From Kappaphycus alvarezii (taxonomy: Eukaryota; Rhodophyta; Florideophyceae; Gigartinales; Solieriaceae), in contig NADL03000125.1 of assembly GCA_002205965.3 (NCBI GenBank), positions 1 to 64,000 of the forward strand: a stretch of 64,000 nt of DNA, in the 5' to 3' direction. The notes beneath the pieces were generated by a model that saw only the letters and a program-made list of their open reading frames with translations, ran no database searches and had not been told where the DNA came from. Of the stretch, positions 51,228-64,000 are shown one piece after another. A program made the translations under genes and the position numbers. Each line of letters begins with the position of its first letter. The first letter of the stretch is position 1.

Positions 51228-54190
51228 CACAAAACTTTAGCAAAGAGTTTGTGCAGAGGTTATGGGATAGGTTTGGAAGAGTTTGGATGTAAACTAATAT
51301 ACGTAGTAAACAGTGGGACACGAAAAAATCGGCATCAATGTAAGCAAGTTGCTGAAATGTGGGTTTAAATTTCTGGGCGTGAAAATGGCGACTATGACAG
51401 CGAAATTCTTAGGTTGTTTCTACAAATGATCAAGACAGGAGTATTACTGTCCATAATACACCGAGTTGTGGGGATATACCACTCCTAACGACAATGATCG
51501 ACCTTTGCAAAATATTCCGCATAATTGCGTGCAGAGATTGGAATCGCAAGCTTTCTCTTGCATACAAAAGGAAAGCAACTCTCATTACACAGACATGTCC
51601 TCCCTCCACTTCAGAAAATAGCCTTCCTGCATCCCTAATCAGTAAAGCCCCTATCATTGGTATTATTTCAACACTGTTTTTGTGAGTGAAATGACAGTAT
51701 CAGAATGGGTCACGACGAATCATGAAGACGAACTACGGCTTCCGACTAAGGAGAATAAAATAGCACGAGAAATGAAAGGCTTCCGAAATCTGAGTTGCTT
51801 GCCCTAATATTTGACTGCAATTGATGGAAAAAACTTGAGATGGCCTCCATAAACTGAAGAATAGTGTCTCGCCATGGTTGAGAGGTTGTCAGGTTGTTAC
51901 TGTAACGAAAATTGCAGTACCGTTGACGTGCGGTATATCTACAGTGCACCGCCTCGCTACACTTGCCCAGCTCCGGACAATCCAGAGAGAGAAGTTTGAA
52001 CAGCGTCTACGCAACCGTCGGTTGTCTCACCGAGTTTTTCAGTTCCAACACTTCTCAGTAAAAAAATACATTACTTTTCCTTACCCAGCGTACCTAGCGT
52101 ACCCAGGCGCTACTGATGACTGCCCCTGGTCCCACATGGGTACAGTAGTGAGGTCACAAAGTATTAAACACGACAAAAAGTAATACGAATACAAATGCTA
52201 TAAGGGCTACACTAAATTATTTTTGTTCGTAGTGGTAGCTGCAGATCGATTTTATACTTATGATGATATCGTGAAACCTGGAGTTCTTGGTGACTTAAAA
52301 ATTTTGGATCAATCAATATTTAAGTATAATATCGAAGATACGAAATAGCTGAGAGCTACCGTACCACCTCTACTGATTTCTGGAATTCTGATAAGACTAT
52401 ATCTCGACGGAGATTGCACATTTTAGTTGATTAGGGACATGATGTAAATAGAACATAGCGAGATGAACAAGATCTTTCCATGTTATGCACATATGATAAA
52501 GTCGCGAGCATCACAAAAAAAACATATAATGTGCTTTTAGAATGCAAAAAATCTGTTTTCTGTCCTACTAGATGGTATAGGTTTCCATCACGAGAACTAG
52601 ATCGTGCTATTTGTATTTTTTTTGTGAAGCGCTACAAAACTGATGCATTGATCACTTTGAGGACCAGGAAGACCAGCACTGAGTCAAAAGAAGGAAAAAA
52701 GCAAAAAGCAAACTTCAATTCTATAAAATGGACGAATTCAGCCCAGATAGAGGCGATAAAGACTTTTCGACAAGTCGCTCTAAAATTTATCTAGTCTTCT
52801 CTTGCTACTCGCTTAATTTGCGAAGATCATGTAATAAAATCTTGTTACCTGTGTCTTGCGTCTTGATAAACTACGAAAGCAAAGATATCGTGATTTTTCA
52901 TATGTTAAGGAGTGCTGGAATGCGGCAATTCGGAAGGGCTACTTCCGTCGGCTATATAGTACCGAGCTAGGCGACCATGCCGGGACTTTTCATGCTCCAA
53001 CTCGTGCATCTTCGCGAAATAACCAAGGCTGTTGAACAGATCTTCATCATCATGGGCATCACCTCTGGACTATTTAATCTCGAAATAAAAAGATAGTATT
53101 CCTGTTTGATAGAAGTGAAAATTCTGCCATCTTTTCGCCATTCGTTTAATGCCAGGGCTCTGTTTTGCAAGCTTGAGGGTATTCTAGAAGACCTCACTTA
53201 AACTCATGTTTTTTCAGGTTTCGATCACAGTAACCAGCGACTTTTCATCATATAAATAAAAAGAATAATTTATTCATTTTCATAGTTTGGTTTTCTCTGC
53301 AACATTGTCGGCTTTCGGGGGGTCCTTGCATACAGAAGCTGTGGTTCGCTTTTAAGAGCTGTTGTTTTGGCTTGTTGGAGCTATGAAAAATTCAGATGGG
53401 AAAAAAGCAAGATGGCTGGATTCAAATGGCGTTGAGGAAATGCTAACTACGACTGGAAGACTGTGAGAAACAATTATTATGGTAAACTGAGAGTGATTTA
53501 CGATTTTGGAGGTATTTAATTCATTGAATAGTATGTTAGCGTTGCTATGGCACAGTTATGGCGAGAGATAGGCATTCGACTAGCAAAATTTCCTATGGAC
53601 AATTTCGTGCGAAATTGTGGCGCACGAGGCACTTGTTCATTGCCATCTCTAGAAATTGCCTTACTTGCGGTAGGTATTAGAGTCAAATTGGTTCTCAGAG
53701 ATTCTAGGGAAGGTCGTTTTGCTGTGTTTCTGTCCCGGGTTCCCCCTCACAAATGGACAGCAACGTTTAGATGATACATGAGGCTAACAATAATGAAAAT
53801 ATTACTCTAGAAAATAGGATAGAAGCAAACTTTAGAGTACAGTTGCTTGCTAACGTAGAAACTTAAATGCATACCAGAAGCCAAAGAGGTAGTTTCTTTG
53901 TGATCCCTCAGGAGGCATCGACACCACCCCGGTCCCTGATAGAACCTCTAAGTACCACGTGAAACACACCTGGGACTTTTAGGGATAGACGTAGGTATTT
54001 AATTTTGTAGGAGAAACGGACGCACATTGTAAGACAACAGACCCCTGGCATGAATAGTTTGTAAGGAATGCGTACCCCCGTAAGAGAGTAGCCAGTACTG
54101 GAACTAATGTCCTCTCCAAATGGCACATAATCCGAAAAAGCGGTATTAGAAAGCACTTTACTTAACTATGGACGTTAAATACTTGCAATG
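51228..54190. other. AT-rich region without recognisable gene
   Basis: Short ORFs (52480-52794, 53547-53774 and others) show no known motif. 51588-51660 is a copy of the ATCAGT-type dispersed repeat. The part from 53900 may be the decayed 3' end of the gypsy remnant to the right (VFHVVL-like C-terminus on minus). Confidence 0.35.
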
Positions 54191-54199
54191 GGCGATTAG

Positions 54200-56580
54200 A
54201 ACTCATTCTTCATTCTTTGACATTACATTTATTGAAATGTTCCGCCTCACTTTCCATGGCAAGCCGCTGTATCTGCGCATATACGAACTAGCTAAACCAG
54301 CCAACATCTCTGGCCAGCCATTCTCTCCCAAAGAACGTTTTGCCAGTGCACCGTGATTGGAAGGACCCATGCGCGTTATCACTATGAAAATGGGATCCAA
54401 CGGCGAAGAACTTCTTCCAAGTTTTCGGCGGCGGTAGCCATAAAGAACTCAGGGAATCCACTATTTCCAGTCGGATACTTTTCATATCCCTATTCTCTTC
54501 AATTCAGTCTTGATTGTGCCCATCATCCTTTCAGCGCTTCCATTTGACATTGGCAGGTCAGGACGGTGCTCTACTTGAATAGATTCTTCTTTATAGTGTC
54601 TCCGAGGTTAGTAGCGGCAAAAAAACTCAGCAATGTTAGACAAAACGCTCTTCGGGGTACGAAAGAAGGGAATGATCTTCTTTTTGACAAATGAGTATAT
54701 TACTTCTCCGGATATGGTCTTCCGTTTGGCGGACATCGGCCGGTTTGTAAGATGATCGATGGTGATAACACAGAATTTGTTTCCAACCCTTTACCTCGGG
54801 AAGGGTCCAGAGAAGTATGTAGAGTACGATTTGAAGGAATTCTTGGGCGAAGTGATCAAGTTGGTACGATAAAAGCTACAGGGACTCGGCCATTGACATC
54901 CATCGAAGCTTTGAAAGTAGTCTGGATCGCTCCGATGTACCTGGGACTAGAAGTATCTGTCGACAACAAATTTCTTTTTTGTTCCCCAGTCCCAGTGACC
55001 AGCTTTTTCGTGTAATTTGTTCAGAATCTAAGGTCTCTTCTTGATTCTTTTAGGTTCTGTATGCCATTATTGGCAGGCGTCATTACTTTCCTTTCCAAAT
55101 TGTGAAGTGTTTTGCGGTTCGTTTCATCAAGCGGCGCTTGGATTTATCTTTTTACAGGATATTTTTAACTTCTGGTTACATTAACTGGATACGGCTTTAC
55201 CTCGGGAATCTCGACAGAGCTAAAAGATTCAGGTATGATAGCAAGATATCAATCGTCGAAATTAGAGGCGTTGAGAAGACCTTCTTGTACCAGACTTGAA
55301 AGGTATCCCGCAACTCTATTCCCGTTTCTGGCCCGATGTTCCAGCTCAAACTCGTAAAATGGCTAGCAAGTCTAGCCATATTATCAGTCTTCCGCCTCAA
55401 GTCGCTTTTTTAGGGCTTACGGAAGGTCATGATGATCAGTTACTAGTTCAAAGAGATAGATTGAAATTAAATGCACTTAGAACTTTTTAAGTGAGAAGAT
55501 GAAGCCAAGAGCTTCACTCCCACATGTGGAAAAGTTCTGCTCGATGGAAATCGTGGTGCAAGCTGCGTATTTTTCAGGGTTTATCTTCCTTACTTATTTC
55601 TTGTGACCAAGGAAAGCTCCCATGGAGACACTCGATGCATCTTTTTCCACAAAGAACGGAGATTCGAAGTCTGGGATAGCTACCACGAGCTAGAATGTGG
55701 GTTTCTCTTTTATCACCTTCATTGAACCATTCATTTCTTCAGTTCAATTTATTTTCTTATTTACGTAATTTTGCCGAGTAAATAGTGGATAAATATGAAA
55801 AGTCCTCAATAAAGCAGAAATACTACCACGAAAAGCCGAGACATCCCCGCAGCTCAGTCGTGTTCCTATGCACTTCTGACTTCTCGGCGGCACTGATCTC
55901 AACTTTGTCGATGTGAACTCCATCATTATCTATTAAATGACCAAGATGCTTTGCAGCAGACTTCGCAAAAGCACATTTAGTGATTTTTGAATTGATTAAG
56001 GTCTTAAAAAATTCTTCGAAGACGATTTTAAGTTTCCGGATGTGCTTCTCAATCGTGTGGAGGAGCAATGCGACTCCGTCCAGATATAATGGATATGTCA
56101 AGGTTAAAAATATAGAAATTATATTCATCATTCACTGGAATGTAGACAGTGCCTTCATCAGGCCAAAGGGAATCGTAGAGAACCTGAATATTCCAAAATA
56201 GCATCCAAAAGTATTTTTCTCTTTATATTATTCCCTTATGAAGATCTTCAAATTCACTAAGAAGCGTTTCAGAGTTGTGAAGATGGAGCTTTCATTCAAA
56301 TCATCGATTCTTTATTTGAACTTGTGCAACAGCCATACTTCAGCCTTCATTTTTCGGTTAAGATTACCATGGTCTTCACAGAAGCGGGGTCTGAAGTCCT
56401 GTTCTGTCAAAATTTCGACAGGAAACAGCCGCACTGAAGACGCTGTAGTGGTAATTTTTGCATCACGCATTTTTTCGATCTCATCATTGCTAGCGAATTC
56501 TTTGCAGTGCAGAGACATTTGAAAATCCATATGATAGATTGATAAACCAGCAGAATTTCTTCTAAGATCCAAGGGTCTAA
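54200..56580 (-). pseudogene. Ty3/gypsy remnant C: RT, RNase H, integrase
   Basis: Minus strand, in order. RT fingers IEKMRDAKITTTASSVRLFP, RPRFCEDHGNLNRKMKAEVW (56520-56310). RT palm PLYLDGVALLLHTIEKHIRK, where YLDD is YLDG (56131-55823), and KCAFAKSAAKHLGHLIDNDG. RNase H/connection trace RLMKRTAKHFTIWKGK (near 55090-55140). Integrase STYFSGPFPR (first Asp lost), CVITIDHLTNRPMSAKRKT, FFRTPKSVLSNIAE (54640-54790), MSNGSAERMMGTIKTELKRI (near 54490-54555, Glu kept) and VLYGYRRRKLGRSSSPLDPI (near 54330-54450). LTRs were not identified. It is older than elements A and B judging by decay. Confidence 0.8.
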
Positions 56581-57029
56581 AGGAAAACCTTGGAGGAGCG
56601 AAGAAAAGTATTTCTGAAGTAGCTGTCGTGGGTGTGACAAGGCCTGCTGACTTCTAAGCCAAATAAAGCCCCCTTTTATATTTATAATAACTATTGAGGC
56701 CAATAAAATAGATTTGAAGCACAGAGAATGGGTGGGAAGCAAGTGAAAGTATTTTTGCTATGTGAAAGAAAATTATTTAGGTTGAACAGAGGAAGTCCTT
56801 GGCTAACGGCTCCCAGTGTAAGAAGAAACGAGATTGTAAGGACCGTACATCATGAAATGGGCCATTGGATCTTATGCACAACGAAAAATTTATCATGAAG
56901 AGATTTCGGTTGCCGAATGTGCACAAGGACATCGATAACTTTATAAAAGTTGATACGATTGTCAAAATCTAGCTTCAGTATAAAAATATATATCTTATCT
57001 CAGTATTGCTCTCACCAGGCTATTTTAGA

Positions 57030-57480
57030 TACAATCTATGGACTTCTCCGGTCTCATCAGTACCAATGCTAATAGGAAAAAATAATTTTTTATGGTAGTT
57101 GAACGCCTGACCGAGTGGCCCTCCGCAATGAAGGTTAAGGACGCCACTACTGACGTAGCCATTCATTCTATAAGAACAGGATTAATCGAGACGTTCGGGA
57201 TTTTCTAAAAGAGTCATCTTACCTTCCACAATTCATAGGGAAAAAATGGCGTCACTGGAAAAGGGAAACAAAATTCCGAAAGTACTTGCGAGTGCCTAAA
57301 GTGCTACAGTAGACGCTAACGGGCAATGGCGTGGAGAAGCCGTGAAAATGGAGTGAATAATCTATTATCTCACTCTGAAAGGACACGCTTTACCACCTCG
57401 CTTAGAGGCCAGCGAGCTGATTGAAGATTTATACTTGAAGCTAACTCCAAGTTTGTCTTCCTTCCTTGTTCTGAAGTAAG
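57030..57480 (+). pseudogene. Gypsy integrase fragment, plus strand
   Basis: Plus frame: MDFSGLISTNANRKK, stop, FFMVVERLTEWPSAMKVKDA, TTDVAIHSIRTGLIETFGIF. This is the integrase core from the first catalytic Asp (M-D-F-S-G) to just before the second. A weak NGQWRGEAVKME trace at about 57320 could be the Glu region. Opposite orientation to remnant C, so a separate element. Confidence 0.65.
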
Positions 57481-57599
57481 CAGGTTATTCAGCACATAAA
57501 GGCTTTTTTCTTAGCTCAAATCTAGATAAAACTACTAAAAGTACCAAAATAGTAGGACAAAAACTTTGGTGTTTTTTTTAAAAAATGCTTAAAAGAACT

Positions 57600-58120
57600 A
57601 AATAAATGTACTTCTCAAAATATTTATCCTCTAGATCAGAACCCAGAACTTCCCTGCAGGCATCATAAGTACCGATGTACTCCCCGCACATACCTTTGAA
57701 TGCCTTAAGAATTGCCTATTCCTCCTTGCAAATAGTATAGAATTCCTGGAGCTCCTCCATTTGTGCCCATGGCCGGGACCTCCTGATCCGATCAATTCAT
57801 TCTTCCCCCTCTCATATGATCCGTTTCGACATCCCTCTCTTGATCTGAGGACTTCATCTTAGGCTTCCTCTCCTTCCTCTCCGGACTCGTCCTCGTCCTT
57901 CTCTTCTCCTTCCCTTGACTTGCCCTCAGTCCCCTCATCTTCTATCCCGAAGAACAGTTCTGGGACCACCCATATTACAATCTTCCCCTTCCGAGTCATC
58001 CCCCACCACGTCCTGTGCTTCGGTCTCTACCAGTTGTCGAGTAACGAGCTCCGTCAGCAGCTTCCTGGTTTAAAGACGGAGTTACAACTCTGCATCAGTT
58101 CGAACCAAAGGAATTAAGGG
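57600..58120 (-). pseudogene. Acidic-linker protein, diverged copy 3
   Basis: Minus strand with frame changes. KLLTELVTRQLVETEAQDVV corresponds to the KKKVIEFVRR…EAEE block, IVIWVVPELFFGIEDEG to EWVAPGLVYEVNREDDG, and GEEKDEDESGEEGEEA to the acidic run. LKAFKGMCGEYIGTYDACRE then VLGSDLED corresponds to YKAFADIFGD…DILEEFFGSDLEN. Identity is low but block order is kept, so selection on the protein at some time is plausible. No matching LTR is recognised next to it. Confidence 0.45.
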
Positions 58121-61100
58121 AAAGTAGTGATGGGATGAGGATGAGAAGATTCGATAATGGGGCGATAAGGGGGTAATTAAGTCCGTGATTTCTGCCAAGG
58201 GAGATGTGAATAATCAATTTTTTGTTGATGCAGGGAAGTGGATAAATTTTAGACAGCTCTCAACTGGTTCAAGCTATGCCCAAAAAGTCAGATTGGCCGC
58301 CGGTCCCCTGAGTCACAAAATCGAGCGAAAATATTTCTGGCAGTGGGGACTAATGCAAACTGCCTTTAAATAGATGAATTATGAGTAAATAACGTGTAGA
58401 AATATTTATAAAGTAAAATTTTATTTAAGGTCGAGGAATATAAAATATATCAAAAAGAATAAGAGAATTACTCTCAGAGTAGATCGAAATCTCACATAAA
58501 AAGAGAAACCAGAGAAAGAAAAAGAATATAAAGAAATAATAATTTCTTCATGTAAAAGAAAGAGCAGATAGAGGAAGGAGCAAAGGGAAAAATGTGCACA
58601 AAATAGCATAATGGCAGAGAAGTTTTGCATGTAAAGAGAATACCCTCAGCTTATTGATTGTCATGCCCACTAACTTGAGGGGAAATTTCCGTTAAGTCAT
58701 TACTCTTATGTCTCTTTTTCCACCTTCCTTAGTCGCTTTCTAGAAAAATAAGGTCTTTCTAACCGATAAAATAGCAGGAAAGTACCAATATGATGCTCCA
58801 AGAAGTACGCTCTCGTTATGGGTAGCTCAATTAGTTTTTCTGGTTTATATATCTCCTTGGAGGTGCCAAGATGTAGTCAAAGACATTAATACTCCTTAAA
58901 AGCTCCGAAACTTCCCATGGTAAAATAATGTATGTGGTGCGAAAAGTCATCCGGAAGAACCGGGAGGAAGAAAAGTCTAAAGGAAAAGAATAATCGTATG
59001 GACAGGAGCACATCGTCGAATGACAAGTTCGCTCTGTTCAGGGACCGAAAAAAGAGAAAAGTATTGAAAAAATGATTTGATTGTAGTTCTTGTCGTATTT
59101 AAAATCGTGAAGCCAAGAAGAAAGTCTCTTTCCAGTGACTACGTGGCTAGTATAATTGGAAAGTGGGGTTATAGATGCGAAAATGGGAGTTTCTCCTGGC
59201 GGAGGTTCAGTCCCACCTCCCGCAACGCTGAACTCGGCATACTCCGCCCCCAAAAACACAGACAGCCCCTTGTCATAGGGTAAGATACTTCCGAACACTC
59301 TCATCTGGTCAATATTCATGAATTTTTCTGGTATTTTATTTAATTTTCAATGTTGGACCTGTGTCAAGAGACTCTAATTTTTTCGAAGAATTTTAGCTGT
59401 AAGTACTGCAAATTGTAGAGCATAAGCCGCCTGTGCCACTAATATATAATTATGTGCACATTAGCTGGTCGGGAGAAGAATGATGGGAAGCTTTTCACGC
59501 TTCTCTGAGCCGATAGCCGCCTTTCATTACATTTTACTCTCTTTTCACAGTGGATCAAAGCGAACAAAAGCTTCATTTGTAATCAACAGCGTACCGCAAT
59601 TAAAGTTAGTTTTATCATTGATTGAAAACTTAAAATATTGAAGAAATGAAGCAGCAGTAATGTATCATAACTATTTAATGTTTCAATGGGAATTTTATTA
59701 AAGAGAAAATTTAATTTTAAAATTGTGGAAAACGTTTTTTGTGTATTCCATTGATAAAACATCACTTTAGTGGAGAATTATATCGATACACATCTCTCTC
59801 GCCTATACGTATTCTAATAACATCTCTTTTTGTAATAATAATGACGATTTTTCTATCAATATTGGAACTTCCATGTTCGCATCATTTTAGGCGATTTTTG
59901 TATCCGTACATAAATTATTGCTCATCAAAGCCATTTTAACTTCATCTTTGGAAGAATATATATCAGAAAGATCAATCCTCCGTAGATCCTCAGATCCATT
60001 TCATTAAACACCTGCGTAGGTCCCTCTGTCCATTTTCTATTGAAGTACAAGAGAAAATGACTCTAATAGCTGCATTTTTAGTTCTATACACTTGAGTGCT
60101 GTTAAACTAGGTTTATTGGAACTAAATTACAGTCAGAAGTAGTATCATCAACTAGGGGTTTATTTAGTCAGCGTTCCAGTATTTTTTGCTGGTTAAGTAC
60201 AGCTTGAGTGGAAAATATAGTCGAAATGATTCGCTGAATTTATAGGTGAGAATTAATAAATTCATTGGCAATAATATGGGAGCGCTCTAAATTGATGGAA
60301 GTCCTGGTGAGGAATCAGTTCTCTTTTGCAGTCCTCCAGGCGGAATGAACTAGGATACACATTCAAGGATGCGTTTTTTGGAATTCAGTAAAGAAATAAG
60401 CATGAGGATCAAAAGAAGATGATGCGGTTGTTCTGTCTGATTGATTAAAATGAGGACACAGGTACATAATTTATACAAAGATGCAGCTATGGTTCCTTGT
60501 GTAGGTAGAAATAGTAAACGAGAGGAATAGCACAAAGTCTTAGTTCGTTTTCTGTCAATTAAAGACGAGAGAAGGAATAGCGGGGAGCAGCAATTAGGTT
60601 AACTGGTCTGTTTAGTGAGGAAAAAGAAGGCGGAAAAAGCACAGAAAACCATATACCGTCCTTTTAGAGACTGGGGTAGTAGAGTAATAAGTGTTGAGTT
60701 CTGATACAGTAATAGGTAAAACAAGATATTAAGACATAGGAGATCTCAGGCAAAAGAATTCGATCCATGGCCAAATTGGCGGGACCTGAAGAGGAGCAAA
60801 ATGGATGAAATTAATTAATTGCGAGCATAGATTCGAGAGAGTACATGTGGGTTTTTTAGATTTTTAAAAGTTCAAGATGGCACACACGTGTGCAGAAAGT
60901 ATTCAGAGAGCGGTGTAGGAGACATAAAGCAGTTTTTTCGTATTTACTGGGTTCAAATCGTCAAGCGAAAAGTGTAGCAATTTTAGGGTGTGTTTTTTCA
61001 GAGAATTTTTTTTAAAAAAATGCGATAATTCTGTCGATATGAAAACGCTGATATCCACAAATTCCTATTTCTTCCTTGAGAGATCCATTCTTGACCTGTC

Positions 61101-61640
61101 ATTCTATGATACAGCGATACTTATTTTATTTCGTAAAATGAATCCTAGAGTCTGTTTCTTTTACAAATCCAAACTCACTGTACGACTATATTTTATATTA
61201 TATGTGTGCAGAAATGGTTTTTTAGTATTTGAGGACCTTAATATGTCCAAGAAGGCTATCTATCATTAAATGTTTCTGGAATAAATAGTTCCCGATTGAA
61301 TTACTGGAGATACATGGAATAAAATAGGCACCCACATATTTTTCAAGTCACAGGGCGGCAAAGTGGTGTAAAAATGCGATATATTGACATAAGAGAAGGG
61401 AAATACTACAAAGAGGATGTTTGTGAGTTTTCTCCCGTTTCACCCGGGAAATATTATTTCGGACCCCCATAAATACCCCAGTAAGGCTGATTAATTGTCC
61501 GCAATAGCTGTTAAACCAACCTCCCATGCGCCTTACATCTACCTCTCACTCGAGCAGCGGTCCGGGTGGTCGCGGCACTACATCTCTGTCGAAGTGTAGC
61601 GCAAAGTCTTTAAATATGCTACTTTTGGGCGTTTTGGTAA
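58121..61640. other. AT-rich gene-poor stretch
   Basis: Short ORFs only, none with a motif that I recognise. Long A/T runs and simple AG-rich tracts (58430-58600). Confidence 0.4.
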
Positions 61641-64000
61641 ACTGATAAGTTTTTTATGAAGTATGAACTACCACCTCCTGAACCACAATTTGTATCGACG
61701 ATTGTGCACTTTGCACCGGGAAAGTTGCCTGCTGGGGAAATGTGTGCGCTGAGGCATATTTACCCTTGTTTTTCTCACAGTTTATGGAGGAATAATTCGA
61801 CCAGCGCACTCATTGACGCCTTGTGTCACGCCGCATGCGTCGCCGTCTGTAATCACATGTACATGGCGACTGATCATCCTCGTTTGCGAGTCTGAGGTAT
61901 ATGCAGTTGAAGTTTGGAGCGACATTGCCCCGTGGAGGGAAGAGTTCGAGCAACTGAACGAAGCCGAATTCCTTTGATTCGAAGTTGGGCATGCTCGAAG
62001 ACTTCGCGTAAAACAAATGAGGGAAATTAGTTTTAAAATATAGGCGGCTGGACGGGAGTTCAATGTACTGGACCCGGCGACGAGGAAATGAGAGAACTTT
62101 GGAAGCTCGGAAGGGCCGAAGGAGGGACCTGCGAAGATTTGTTGAAGGAGGGGTATGGTGTGCTCCTAGGCGGCGACTTAGTTTAGTTGAGGGAGGCAAT
62201 TGTTGAGGGTTGGGATGTAACCAGCGAAGATGTAGGCGGAGTTGACAAAGGAGACGCGGATATGACGGATGAGTGGGGAAGTCATGGGTGAAGTCGAGGT
62301 TTTCGAGGGAGAGATTGACGAATATAGAGAGGTAGTTTATGCAGATATTGGAAATGATGGAGAGGGTATCTAAGAAGAACTAGCCTTGAAGAAAGCTGGA
62401 TTCCGAGCAAGACTGGGAGCTAATGTACTTGTCCCCGGTGGTGAGATCGGAGAAAGGGAGTTGTTTTACATCATTAACAAAGCCGGGTAAAGAGATCTTC
62501 CGACCTGAGCCGATCGACGGCCGCGATATATATGAGTCTGGAGACGCCGAGATGGAAGTTGTGGATGGATTTGAAGGAGAAGATGTTGTAAGGGGAGGGG
62601 AGTGAAGTAATGTTGAGGAAGGGTAAGTCTCGAAGCGTGAGGAGTACTTTGCAAATGAGAGTAGCTTAAGGACACGGAGGGCGTGTTCCCTCCTGGTACG
62701 TGCGACTCTGGGCTGTCGTAAAATGAAGGCTTGTTCCAAGTCACAGAGGAGAGCAGGGTGGTTTTTTCGTATGGTCAGGGTCTGCTGCTGTGTGCCAGGA
62801 TGATGTGTGGGAGAATCAAGGTGGAGATCGAAGCGTCTGACTGTGAATTTGTGACAGGGGTCCTGGGGGCGGGTTCCATGGAGGATTGTGTAGGATTTCC
62901 TTTGCCTCTGATATGTCAGCGCAGTAGCTGGAAATTACGAGGTAGCATTTTTGGAGGACGACATGAGAGTCACAGAAGTGAAAGCCGTGGAGACCGGAGG
63001 TGACAATAGGCTGGAGGATGTTGCAGATTGAGAGCTGAGTAAGTTCCGTCTTCGTTTTGCTGGTGATGCATGGGGGAAGTTTGAGGGTTTTGATCGTTAT
63101 CTGCTATGGTTAAAGTAGGTTGGAAGGAAGTTGGGATGCAGCCGATTAGGGTGAGGTTGCTGGAGATACATTTGGGATGAGAAGGGTCGGAAAAGTTGAG
63201 GAGGTGGAGGTGGAGTGGATACGATGTGATGGGAGAGCTTTTGAGGTAATTGGATTTCTTTTAGGAGTATAGCTGGACGAAGCTGATGAAAGAGTCAATT
63301 CTTGTGGTAAGAAGCCTGTGCCAGAAGATATATTGTTTGGAGGTCTGCATGATTGTGGCTTGATGGCAGGGACTGCTTGTTTTCCGAGGACGGTTGCCAT
63401 TAGGTAAGCGAAAGCGGTGGAATAATGAGGCCTTTTGCTGAGAGAAGAGGTTGAAGATGGTTCTGTTGAAGTAAGCGAGGGCCAGCCATTGATTGAGAAC
63501 ATTTGTTGCGTTATTCTGGAAGAGGGTTGCGGAGAAGTGATTCTCGGATTCAATGATGGAGCGGAGCTAAAAGCCGGTGAAGCTGAATTGTTGCCTGAAG
63601 AGTTTCTTATAGAGTTCAAGGCACTGTCATGGGGAGGAAGAGGAACTATAGAAGGAGAACATGGAAAAGGTGGGGTGAATGAGCAGGAAGATGAGCTCGT
63701 CTGCTTTGTGGAGGCCAATAAAAGAGGCGATAGATGAAATGCAGAGGACAAACTGTTCGAAATGGGGAGGTTGGGGGGAGCGGAGGTGGACATGAAGAGG
63801 CTGGAGCTATTGAAGATGTTGAAATAATCTTCGGTTCGTAGGGAAAGGAAGAACCTTTCTTTCTGATAGCAGTCCTTGTCGGCGAGGTGTATGATATTGG
63901 AGGGTTTGTTGGAGGAGCTGAGAAGGGTAAGTTCTGAGGTGTAGTTTTGGAGCTCGGTGTGTGTAGGGAATTGAGTGAGTCCGCTGCCGGGGGAGATGAG
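61641..64000 (-). other. Decayed minus-strand coding region, family uncertain
   Basis: Minus-strand frames have codon-like composition over about 2 kb. Near 62460-62620 one frame reads LPSPYNIFSFKSIHNFHLGV then SRLIYIAAVDRLRSEDLF before a stop. The F-x-S-x-H-N-x-H-L-G-V-S/K segment recalls a conserved block of a transposon protein family common in algae and fungi, but I cannot name it with confidence. ORFs 62739-62380, 62199-61810 and 63793-63146 may be parts of the same broken gene or shadow frames. Confidence 0.25.

Noticed and set aside
57920-58117. Plus-strand ORF at 57920
   Set aside because: Lies opposite the better-supported minus-strand acidic protein copy.
1-64000. tRNA, rRNA or CRISPR arrays
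   Set aside because: No tRNA-like cloverleaf with A/B boxes, no rRNA signature and no regularly spaced identical repeats were seen. Weak cases could be missed without a scanner.

Overview
The window reads as eukaryotic nuclear DNA packed with decayed transposable elements. Two Ty3/gypsy elements are complete (LTRs plus target-site duplications). There are also remnants of further gypsy, copia, DIRS, LINE-like, PIF/Harbinger and MULE elements, with very few host-type genes. Intronless ORFs, mixed base composition and this element mix resemble a compact-gene, repeat-rich red alga such as Chondrus. That organism guess comes from family recall, not from a search.

0-6.4 kb: the gag start, primer-binding site and 5' LTR of a minus-strand retrotransposon, inserted in a LINE-like reverse transcriptase ORF, then a TATA-preceded truncated ORF stopped by a second LTR copy carrying an acidic-protein pseudogene. 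7.3-8.6 kb: a hypothetical ORF with a perfect 17-bp hairpin, and a probable host gene for a secreted Cys-rich triple-repeat protein. 8.9-12.7 kb: a cluster of short dispersed repeats beside a LINE 3' end. 14-22.7 kb: a nest of a DIRS-like element in a LINE, two more LTR copies, inverted LINE 3' halves and a second acidic-protein copy. 23.5-27.4 kb: copia and MULE remnants on the minus strand.

28.8-35.0 kb: gypsy element A (target duplication GTCCC). 35.2-38.1 kb: a minus-strand LINE copy. 38.4-40.9 kb: a PIF/Harbinger pair, with a Myb/SANT-like gene facing its transposase. 41.5-43.1 kb: LINE nuclease pieces and repeats. 43.7-45.5 kb: the most interesting host-type gene, a membrane-anchored protein resembling bacterial FecB/TroA iron-complex binding proteins, with two frame breaks. 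46.06-51.22 kb: gypsy element B (target duplication CGTTT). 54.2-57.5 kb: two older gypsy remnants. 57.6-58.1 kb: a third, diverged acidic-protein copy. The rest is mostly AT-rich sequence in which I could identify no gene.

Nearly every coding region carries stops, frameshifts or lost catalytic residues, so the region is best read as layered insertions. Small insertions inside element A (one in its 5' LTR, one in its RT) have clear target duplications and post-date it. The most promising undescribed items are the acidic-protein/LTR family, the short repeat with a shared 3' end, the gag start codons formed at the LTR/primer-site junction, and the FecB-like gene.
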